This document shows positions 1 to 4,953 of a DNA stretch of 6,447 nt, piece by piece (position 1 is the first letter of the stretch; each line of letters starts with the position of its first letter). The DNA is taken from assembly GCA_022702085.1 (NCBI GenBank), contig JAKONF010000018.1, positions 1 to 6,447 on the forward strand, written 5' to 3'. Made by a program: the position numbers and the translations under genes. The notes beneath the pieces are model-generated. The model was not told where the DNA came from and searched no databases. It was given only the letters and a program-made list of their open reading frames with translations. The stretch is from Rickettsiaceae bacterium (lineage in GTDB: Bacteria; Pseudomonadota; Alphaproteobacteria; Rickettsiales; Rickettsiaceae).

Positions 1-72
1 AGTTTTATTGAGATTACTTGCAGCACCAGTTACCCGGACTGATTCATAAGATTTTTTCTTAAAAAAATTCAT
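1..72 (-). CDS. N-terminal fragment of a probable APC-family amino-acid permease (cut by window edge)
   Basis: Only the first 24 codons are inside the window; the gene continues past base 1. The translation begins MNFFKKKSYESV and continues RVTGAASNLNKT. A short basic start, a KKS-x-ES segment and then a small-residue stretch ending in L-x-KT resembles the cytoplasmic N-terminus of cationic amino-acid/APC permeases, where the first membrane helix follows directly. No membrane segment is visible yet, so the family call is tentative. That it is a real gene is better supported: an ATG at base 72 is preceded by a strong AGGAG Shine-Dalgarno at 5 nt spacing. It starts 31 bases after the mnmA stop on the same strand, so the two are probably co-transcribed. 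If the call is right, the product would be an inner-membrane importer of amino acids, a useful function for an auxotrophic intracellular bacterium (inference). Confidence 0.5.
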   Translation of the reverse strand, partial: MNFFKKKSYESVRVTGAASNLNKT

Positions 73-77
73 TTTTA

Positions 78-82
78 CTCCT
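78..82 (-). promoter_or_regulatory. Shine-Dalgarno AGGAG of the left-edge permease gene
   Basis: On the minus strand AGGAG lies 5 nt before the ATG at base 72. It is the best ribosome binding site in the window and is the main reason for calling the truncated left-edge reading frame a gene. It sits in the 31-base gap after mnmA, so translation of the permease would start independently on a shared message. Confidence 0.7.
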
Positions 83-103
83 ATTTATTAATTAACATAA
101 AAT

Positions 104-1204
104 TTAGTAGTCTTGTCTAGTGATCCAGCCACCTCCTAAAACACGTTCATTGTCATAAATTACGCAAGGCTGACCTGGTGAAATGGCTCTTTCCGGGGAA
201 AACAATGTAATCTGCATTTGATTATCCTGGAGATTTTTTACTCTAGCCCAGGCTGCTGGCCTGCTAGAGCGAATTTTAACTTTAGCTTCGATTTCGTTAT
301 TACCTAGGGATTTTGCTAACCAATTGATATCCTTGATAATGAACTCTGACCTATTTAAAGCAGCTTCCGGTCCAACATAAACAATATTATCTTTTGGGTC
401 AATCTTAATAACATATAGGGCCTCTGTAAAATAAATACCCAAACCTTTGCGTTGACCTATAGTGAAGTTAACTATGCCGTTGTGCTTACCAAGTTCATAA
501 CCATCTATATGCAAAATTTTTCCTTCTAAAGTAGCTTTTGGCCTCACTTTTTCAATAACTTCACGGTAGTTACCTTGAGGAACAAAACAAATATCTTGAC
601 TATCTGCTTTATCAGCTACTTCTAGGCTATAATTTTTAGCCAAGGCCCTAGTCTCAGCTTTATCCAAATTACCCAATGGAAAATGAATAAATTCTAATTG
701 TTCTTTGGTAGTAGCAAAGAGAAAATAGCTTTGGTCTTTGTTTGGATCTAAGCCAGTATGCAATTCTGGACCATCTTCACCTTCAATTTTTCTCACATAA
801 TGGCCAGTAGCCAAGCCATCTGCTCCCAAATCTTTAGCGACTTTAAGTAAATCCTTGAACTTAACTGATTGATTACAACGTACGCAAGGCAATGGCGTTT
901 CACCTCTGATATAACTATCGGCAAAATCATCAATGACTGATTCTTTAAACTTGCTTTCGTAATCCAAAACATAATGCGGAATATTTAATTTTTCGGCTAC
1001 CATTTTTGCATCGTAAATATCTTGACCAGCGCAACAAGCACCTTTTTTACCGATAGCTAGGCCGTAATCGTAAAGTTGTAAGGTAATACCAATAACTTTA
1101 TAGCCTTGTGCATGAAGCATAGCAGCGACCGTTGAGCTATCGACGCCACCAGACATAGCTACTACAATGGTTATCTGATCTACAGGTCTATTAGTTACAA
1201 TCAT
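104..1204 (-). CDS. mnmA: tRNA-specific 2-thiouridylase MnmA (TrmU)
   Basis: Cytoplasmic enzyme that uses ATP to adenylate C2 of the wobble uridine (U34) in tRNA-Lys, -Glu and -Gln and replaces oxygen with sulfur delivered by a cysteine desulfurase relay, giving s2U34. Seen in the 366-residue product: the PP-loop pyrophosphatase motif SGGVDSS at residues 18-24; a central tRNA-binding part with the family segments ATGHYVR (132-138) and DPNKDQSYF (153-161); the GQRKGLGI segment near 250-257; and a C-terminal beta-barrel ending LGGGWI. The two catalytic cysteines align with those of E. coli (102 and 199) as Cys110 in PCVRCN and Cys206 in DICF. The paired CC at 57-58 in a GACCAGQDIYDA context is, to my knowledge, typical of alphaproteobacterial members. 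Length is normal. The start is well fixed: an in-frame TAA is directly upstream of the ATG and no other Met precedes the PP-loop except Met17, which is too close to it. No clear Shine-Dalgarno precedes the ATG. Confidence 0.97.
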   Translation of the reverse strand: MIVTNRPVDQITIVVAMSGGVDSSTVAAMLHAQGYKVIGITLQLYDYGLAIGKKGACCAGQDIYDAKMVAEKLNIPHYVLDYESKFKESVIDDFADSYIRGETPLPCVRCNQSVKFKDLLKVAKDLGADGLATGHYVRKIEGEDGPELHTGLDPNKDQSYFLFATTKEQLEFIHFPLGNLDKAETRALAKNYSLEVADKADSQDICFVPQGNYREVIEKVRPKATLEGKILHIDGYELGKHNGIVNFTIGQRKGLGIYFTEALYVIKIDPKDNIVYVGPEAALNRSEFIIKDINWLAKSLGNNEIEAKVKIRSSRPAAWARVKNLQDNQMQITLFSPERAISPGQPCVIYDNERVLGGGWITRQDY

Positions 1205-1350
1205 TTAAATATCAAAAATTTAACCGCTAATGATAATAAATTTAAAGAGTAATTGCAAGGCATTAAAAAAAATTAAGTTTTGTGAATTTACTAAGATCAA
1301 TCATGATAGCTAAAATAAAATTGAAAAACGTACAAGTTATTGAATAACAG

Positions 1351-1364
1351 ATCAGTTAACTGAT
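1351..1364. repeat. 14-base perfect palindrome ATCAGTTAACTGAT
   Basis: The sequence equals its own reverse complement over all 14 bases and is centred on GTTAAC. It lies about 150 bases from the mnmA start and 165 from the pepA start, a plausible place for a dimeric regulator site. A related string, AGTTAAC followed by GATAG, recurs at 4771-4782 before ftsZ. The palindrome itself is certain; any operator function is inference. Confidence 0.55.
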
Positions 1365-1376
1365 AGGTAGAACATT

Positions 1377-1406
1377 TTTTGATTTAGTGGTTTTGATAAA
1401 TCAAAA
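1377..1406. repeat. Inverted repeat with 10-base arms, AT-rich
   Basis: TTTTGATTTA at 1377-1386 is the exact reverse complement of TAAATCAAAA at 1397-1406, with a 10-base spacer. The right part also forms an alternative tighter dyad, TTTTGAT/ATCAAAA, at 1391-1406 with a 2-base gap. With one G:C pair per arm the RNA hairpin would be weak, so an intrinsic terminator is unlikely; a DNA-level site or chance in AT-rich DNA are the alternatives. Confidence 0.4.
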
Positions 1407-1414
1407 TCTGGTTT

Positions 1415-1426
1415 GTTATTAATAAC
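1415..1426. repeat. 12-base perfect palindrome GTTATTAATAAC
   Basis: All 12 bases are self-complementary. It follows the 1377-1406 inverted repeat closely and lies about 104 bases before pepA. Such AT-only cores arise readily by chance at this base composition, so the function is unknown. Confidence 0.35.
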
Positions 1427-1469
1427 TAAATAAAATAATAAATTTTGAGCTATTAATCATTAGAAATAC

Positions 1470-1497
1470 TTGCAATCCATATAATCACCAATATATT
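1470..1497 (+). promoter_or_regulatory. Candidate sigma-70-type promoter for pepA-mipZ
   Basis: A -35-like TTGCAA at 1470-1475 is followed after 16 bases by a -10-like TATATT at 1492-1497, which would start transcription roughly 25 bases before the pepA ATG. A second -10-like TATACA at 1504-1509 lies inside TTGATTATAC, a 10-mer also found before ftsZ, but it has no good -35 and would put the RNA start on the ribosome binding site. Which one is used cannot be told from sequence. Confidence 0.35.
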
Positions 1498-1514
1498 ATT
1501 GATTATACATTGAA

Positions 1515-1520
1515 AAGGGG
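1515..1520 (+). promoter_or_regulatory. Ribosome binding site of pepA (AAGGGG)
   Basis: The purine run AAAAGGGG at 1513-1520 ends 9 nt before the ATG at 1530. It is G-richer than its AT-rich surroundings and supports that start for pepA, although the match to the AGGAGG consensus is incomplete. Confidence 0.5.
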
Positions 1521-1529
1521 CTGGTTAAG

Positions 1530-3044
1530 ATGATTGATAGTACACTAAAAATAAATATCGTAAATGAAAAATCAACGCTGACAAAGGTTCAGGCGATATT
1601 GGTAGATAATAAAAATAATTTTGATCATTCTTCCTTAAATGATCAAGATAAAAAAGCCATAACCAAGCTATTAGCTGACAAAGACGCATTTAAAGGTGAA
1701 TTCGGTGAGGTTAAGATTCTTACTTCAATTGATGAGAATAGTAACATTAACTATAATGTTTTAATCAGAAGCAGCGATAATGAAAAGATTAAAAGCTCGT
1801 CTATTGAAAAACTTGGTGCTATTGTTATTAATGCCGCAACAAAGTTAAATGCTGATGCTGTCTATACCAAATCAGTACCAATGAGTGATTTTGATGAGAG
1901 TGAGGTTGCAGCATTGCTCGCTAATGGTGCGTTAATGGGTAGCTACCAATTCAACAAATATTTCACCAAGCTTAAACATAAAGACAAACATATTGTTAAA
2001 AGTTTTGAAATTAAGTCGAATGATATTCAAAATGCAGAAAAGTCATTTGCAAAGAAAAAGACAATAACTAATGGTATTTATCTAGCCCGTAATCTTGTAA
2101 CTGAGCCACCTAATGTTTTGTTTCCAGAATCATATGCCACTATAATCGTTGATACTTTAGAACCTCTAGGAGTTGAGGTTGAAGTATTGGGCGAGAGGGA
2201 GATGAAGAATCTAGGCATGGGAGCTTTAATCGGCGTAGGTCAGGGCTCACAAAATGAATCCAAATTAGTAGTGATGAAATATATCGGCAGCGAAACAGAA
2301 GAGACGCCAATTGCTTTAGTAGGTAAAGGCGTTACATTTGATACTGGCGGCATCAGCATAAAACCTTCGCTCAACATGGCTGATATGAAGCATGACATGG
2401 CAGGTTCAGCGGCCGTCGTTGGCACAATCTTCGCGCTTGCTCAAGCAAAAGCTAATGTAAATGTAGTCGGCGTGGTAGGACTTGTAGAAAATATGCCAGA
2501 TGGAGCCGCGCAGCGTCCAGCTGACGTAGTAACCACTATGTCTGGGCAAACAGCTGAAGTATTAGATACCGATGCCGAGGGTAGGCTAGTTCTTGCTGAT
2601 GCTGTATGGTATGCTCAAGAAAAATTTCAGCCAAAAGTTTTAATTGATCTTGCAACCCTTACTGGTGCTATTATGATTGCTTTGGGAAATACTTATGCTG
2701 GTTGCTTTGCAAATGACGATAATTTGGCCAATCAATTGATAAAATCAGGTGATGAAATTGATGAAAAATTATGGCGTATGCCACTGCATAAAGATTACGA
2801 TGCGATGCTTAAATCTGAAATTGCTGATGTTGCTAATCTTGGTAATATGAGAGGACTTGCTGGTAGTTCTACCGGTGCTCACTTTATTGGCCGTTTTATC
2901 AAAGAAGGCGTCTCTTGGGCACATCTAGATATAGCTGGTATGTCTTGGGATAAAAAAGGATCTTTACTTTATCCTAAAGGAGCTACTGGCTTTGGCGTTA
3001 AATTACTTTCTCAGTTTATTAATAATTATTATAGTGATAAATAG
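1530..3044 (+). CDS. pepA: Cytosol (leucyl) aminopeptidase, M17 family
   Basis: Two-metal exopeptidase, normally a cytoplasmic homohexamer, that removes N-terminal residues from peptides and so recycles amino acids. The 504-residue product has the usual two-part build: a poorly conserved N-terminal domain (about 1-165), then the conserved M17 catalytic domain. By alignment from memory with E. coli PepA (constant offset of 4), metal ligands are Lys266, Asp271, Asp289, Asp348 and Glu350, and the catalytic pair is Lys278 and Arg352; all are present in the GKGVTFDTGGISIKPS (265-280) and TDAEGRL (347-353) segments. ARNLVTEPPN (186-195) is another family hallmark. The signature reads DTDAEGRL instead of the usual NTDAEGRL, a substitution outside the catalytic residues. 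Full length, no frameshift. The first gene of a probable two-gene operon with mipZ, three bases downstream. A DNA-binding role as known for E. coli PepA cannot be inferred here. Confidence 0.97.
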   Translation: MIDSTLKINIVNEKSTLTKVQAILVDNKNNFDHSSLNDQDKKAITKLLADKDAFKGEFGEVKILTSIDENSNINYNVLIRSSDNEKIKSSSIEKLGAIVINAATKLNADAVYTKSVPMSDFDESEVAALLANGALMGSYQFNKYFTKLKHKDKHIVKSFEIKSNDIQNAEKSFAKKKTITNGIYLARNLVTEPPNVLFPESYATIIVDTLEPLGVEVEVLGEREMKNLGMGALIGVGQGSQNESKLVVMKYIGSETEETPIALVGKGVTFDTGGISIKPSLNMADMKHDMAGSAAVVGTIFALAQAKANVNVVGVVGLVENMPDGAAQRPADVVTTMSGQTAEVLDTDAEGRLVLADAVWYAQEKFQPKVLIDLATLTGAIMIALGNTYAGCFANDDNLANQLIKSGDEIDEKLWRMPLHKDYDAMLKSEIADVANLGNMRGLAGSSTGAHFIGRFIKEGVSWAHLDIAGMSWDKKGSLLYPKGATGFGVKLLSQFINNYYSDK

Positions 3045-3047
3045 ACA

Positions 3048-3860
3048 GTGAAGAATAGAACAATACCATACGTATTTGTTATCGGTAATGAAAAAGGTGG
3101 AGCTGGTAAAACTACTTGCTCTATGCATTTAATTGCTGGTCTTTTAGATAAAGGTTATAAGGTTGCTAGTATTGATACTGATTCAAGGCAACATTCTCTT
3201 ACTACTTATCTTTTAAACCGCTCAAATTACAATAAAAAAAATCCTAACCAGCAAGTTACAGAACCTTTGCACTTTCACATCAAAGAAAGTAATGAAAATA
3301 ATAAGGATCTGAAAGAACAAGCTGAATTAAAAAGTTTTGAGGAAGCTTATCTCAAAGCTCAAGATTATGCTGATTATGTAGTCATAGATACGCCAGGTAA
3401 AGATTCAGTCGTGTCACGAATAGCGCATTCGCGTGCGGATACAATTGTGACCCCTATAAACGACAGTTTTGTAGATTTTGATGTACTTGCTAAAGTGAAT
3501 GTTGATGATTTCTCTATTGCTAATCCTTCAATTTATAGTCAGATGATTTGGGAGCAAAAAATACAAAAAGCAAGTAATGGTGGTGGATCAATAGATTGGA
3601 TTGTAGTTAGAAATAGGCTAAGTAACTTGGATGCTACCAATAAACGAAATGTAAGTAGAGCATTAGAATTATTATCGAAGAGAATAAGCTTCAAAGTAGC
3701 AACAGGTTTTAGCGAAAGAGTTGTTTTTAGAGAATTATTTTTACATGGCCTCACGCTTCTGGACCTACCACATGCTAATTACGATAAAACTTTTAGTGTA
3801 TCGCATATTTCAGCCAGGCAAGAACTCAAAGAATTTCTAAAATGCTTGGATATTGATTGA
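3048..3860 (+). CDS. mipZ: Division-plane positioning ATPase MipZ (ParA/MinD superfamily)
   Basis: In Caulobacter, MipZ binds the ParB-origin complex and nucleoid DNA as an ATP-bound dimer, forms gradients from the poles, and blocks FtsZ polymerisation so that the ring forms at midcell. The 270-residue product is close to the usual length. Visible features: the deviant Walker A GNEKGGAGKTT (13-23) with signature Lys16 and Lys21; Asp43/Asp45 after strand 2; the DTPGKDS switch/Walker B segment (114-120); and the MipZ-typical NDSFVDFDVLAKV (138-150), VVRNRLSNLDATNKR (186-200) and FRELFLHGLTLLDL (227-240), which set it apart from plasmid ParA and MinD. A Lys/Asn/Glu-rich stretch at 57-95 is the most divergent part. 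The start is GTG; the TAG of pepA lies in the same frame two codons upstream, so no earlier start is possible, and no Met exists before the Walker motif. No Shine-Dalgarno is visible, suggesting translation coupled to pepA. Its target FtsZ is encoded about 1.1 kb downstream. Confidence 0.95.
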   Translation: MKNRTIPYVFVIGNEKGGAGKTTCSMHLIAGLLDKGYKVASIDTDSRQHSLTTYLLNRSNYNKKNPNQQVTEPLHFHIKESNENNKDLKEQAELKSFEEAYLKAQDYADYVVIDTPGKDSVVSRIAHSRADTIVTPINDSFVDFDVLAKVNVDDFSIANPSIYSQMIWEQKIQKASNGGGSIDWIVVRNRLSNLDATNKRNVSRALELLSKRISFKVATGFSERVVFRELFLHGLTLLDLPHANYDKTFSVSHISARQELKEFLKCLDID

Positions 3861-3900
3861 CTTTTTTTAAGCTCATAAGCTGGTAATAAATTTGAAAAAG
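3861..3900. terminator. Possible weak bidirectional terminator between convergent mipZ and SURF1 gene
   Basis: Only 40 bases separate the two convergent stop codons. The gap begins with CTTTTTTT and ends with GAAAAAG, so each strand has a T-run and the ends can pair over six bases (CTTTTT with AAAAAG). The interior has AGCT-CATA-AGCT, a 4-base stem. No GC-rich hairpin is present. Position fits a shared terminator, but the structure is weak. Confidence 0.2.
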
Positions 3901-4608
3901 TTAATCTGGATTTCTAGAATAAACAATGTATATAACCATAATAGCTATTGCTAGTGCAAACCAAGTGATAGCATATTGTAAATGATCATTGCGAATCGAT
4001 AACAAACTTCTAGAAGATATTGGTTCTAGATTAGCTGGTAAATCTTCTTCATCAAAACTTAGTAAATAATAATTTTCAATATCCATCTTTATAGCTTTGG
4101 CGATTTGTTGTAAATCCAAGGTAAACCAAACATTGTTTTTAAGATCATTATGAGGAACAAATAATTTTTGTTTTTCAGCCATAAGAATAACACCAGTGAC
4201 CGACTGATGACCAGGATTAGAGACGTTGAGCATTTTTCGTTTATTAAGCTGGCTAAACCAACCTCTAGCGACTATAACAATTTTATTGTCATCAGTTTTA
4301 AAAGGACTAAGTAGGTAATAACCATTTTTATCACTTGATCCTGAGCGTTGACCATAAAGATGTAGATCATGACCAGAAATAAATTGGCCGTTAATGATAA
4401 TTTTTGTAGCTAATATCATATTATTTGATGAAATGTCAATTTCCGTTGGAGGCTTAGCTAAATTAGTCTTGAGGTTAGTCAAAAATTCTTGCTTCTCATA
4501 CATTCTTTTTATTTGCCAAAAACCTAAGCAGATCAGAGTTATAATTGAAAAAACAGTAAATATTAAAGGATAATTAATCTTCTTATGTTTTTGCATGAAT
4601 TTATTCAA
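3901..4608 (-). CDS. surf1: SURF1-family cytochrome c oxidase assembly protein
   Basis: Inner-membrane protein that helps assemble heme-copper (aa3-type) oxidase, probably by handling heme a for subunit I. The 235-residue product shows the classic layout: a short basic N-terminus, a first membrane helix at about 13-31 running into GFWQIKR (29-35), a roughly 170-residue periplasmic domain with LYGQRSGSS (84-92), RGWF (115-118) and NNVWFTLDL (158-166), then NDHLQYAITWFALA (207-220) leading into the second helix (to about 230) and a short polar tail. These are the family's diagnostic segments. The start is uncertain: the longer form begins with TTG at base 4608, with an AAGAAG-like site about 7 nt before it; an in-frame ATG at 4596 would give 231 residues but has no visible ribosome binding site. 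Either form keeps the whole domain. The gene stands alone here, not next to visible cox genes. It implies an aerobic respiratory chain with a terminal oxidase. Confidence 0.93.
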   Translation of the reverse strand: MNKFMQKHKKINYPLIFTVFSIITLICLGFWQIKRMYEKQEFLTNLKTNLAKPPTEIDISSNNMILATKIIINGQFISGHDLHLYGQRSGSSDKNGYYLLSPFKTDDNKIVIVARGWFSQLNKRKMLNVSNPGHQSVTGVILMAEKQKLFVPHNDLKNNVWFTLDLQQIAKAIKMDIENYYLLSFDEEDLPANLEPISSRSLLSIRNDHLQYAITWFALAIAIMVIYIVYSRNPD

Positions 4609-4809
4609 AATATACTTCTTAAATAGGGTTATGTTAAATTTATGTCGGAAAAATCAAGTCTAAAATTATCATCTTTATAGTTTAAATCAACCTCAATTTA
4701 GTGATTTTAATACAAAAACTATATTGATTCGAGAATGTTACCATAAATCAAAAAATATAACCACTATTTGAGTTAACGATAGCTATAAAACTATTCGATT
4801 ATACGGAGA

Positions 4810-4838
4810 AAGTGTATTATTTAAAAATATAGACACTT
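4810..4838. repeat. Imperfect inverted repeat upstream of ftsZ
   Basis: AAGTGT at 4810-4815 is the reverse complement of ACACTT at 4833-4838, and inside it TATTT (4818-4822) can face AAATA (4825-4829) with a one-base offset. The whole 29 bases form a nearly symmetric dyad about 115 bases before the ftsZ start. It could be a regulator site; it is too weak and lacks a T-run on the SURF1 side for a convincing terminator. Confidence 0.35.
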
Positions 4839-4884
4839 AACATGTTTTGATCGGTAAATTTTTTTTTAAGATTACAGTAATGTT

Positions 4885-4916
4885 TTGATAGAAATTTTGA
4901 TATCTTTGATTATACT
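4885..4916 (+). promoter_or_regulatory. Candidate ftsZ promoter
   Basis: TATACT at 4911-4916 is a good -10 box, preceded by TTTGAT. A -35-like TTGATA is at 4885-4890, but the 20-base spacer is longer than the usual 16-18, so the -35 assignment is weak. Transcription would begin about 30 bases before the ftsZ ATG. A second possible start site is the upstream GATTATAC at 4797-4804. Confidence 0.4.
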
Positions 4917-4941
4917 AAAATTCAAGTAGATTTAAGTTACA

Positions 4942-4946
4942 ACGGA
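4942..4946 (+). promoter_or_regulatory. Ribosome binding site of ftsZ (ACGGA)
   Basis: ACGGA lies 7 nt before the ATG at 4954. It is a partial match to the anti-Shine-Dalgarno but is the only G-rich spot nearby and is properly placed. Confidence 0.4.
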
Positions 4947-4953
4947 ATATTTT

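Larger units (their letters stand above)
1205..1529. other. Divergent intergenic region between mnmA and pepA
   Basis: These 325 bases separate two divergently read genes and must hold the promoters of both. I see no convincing gene in it: the longest plus-strand frame noticed (1230-1313, 27 codons) has no ribosome binding site. No tRNA-like cloverleaf is evident. It does contain a 14-base perfect palindrome, a 12-base perfect palindrome and a 10-base-arm inverted repeat (listed separately), all AT-rich. A weak minus-strand promoter for mnmA may lie around 1231-1258, but spacing of its parts is poor and I do not call it. Confidence 0.8.
4609..4953. other. Divergent intergenic region between the SURF1 gene and ftsZ
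   Basis: This 345-base, very AT-rich stretch separates the minus-strand SURF1 gene from ftsZ. I see no gene or RNA gene. It holds a candidate ftsZ promoter, an imperfect inverted repeat at 4810-4838, and three copies of TTTTGAT in one orientation (4845-4851, 4883-4889, 4895-4901), the first two within a longer TGTTTTGAT. The 8-mer GATTATAC occurs at 4797-4804 and 4908-4915. A weak minus-strand promoter for SURF1 could be TTGATT (4652-4657) with TAACAT (4631-4636), 15 bases apart. A long 5' region is in line with ftsZ being a cell-cycle regulated gene in Alphaproteobacteria. Confidence 0.75.

Noticed and set aside
1230..1313. 27-codon plus-strand frame in the mnmA-pepA intergenic region
   Set aside because: It starts with ATG but has no ribosome binding site, is very Lys/Asn/Ile-rich as expected from random AT-rich DNA, and resembles nothing known to me.
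1391..1406. FNR/CRP-like site TTGAT-N2-ATCAA
   Set aside because: The spacer is two bases where FNR sites need four; it is better described as part of the local inverted repeats.
2240..2425. 61-codon minus-strand frame inside pepA
   Set aside because: Antisense to the conserved catalytic segment of PepA; no ribosome binding site or recognisable product.
3539..3754. 71-codon minus-strand frame inside mipZ
   Set aside because: Lies wholly over conserved MipZ sequence and has no supporting start signal.
4805..4832. Six-codon GTG frame after a GGAG sequence upstream of ftsZ, as a possible leader peptide
   Set aside because: The GGAG-GTG spacing is acceptable, but the peptide is only six residues, has no regulatory codon run, and no attenuator hairpin follows.
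4609..4953. Possible replication origin, CRISPR or RNA gene in the region before ftsZ
   Set aside because: No DnaA-box matches, no regularly spaced repeats, and no GC-richer structured stretch as expected for a tRNA or stable RNA in an AT-rich genome.
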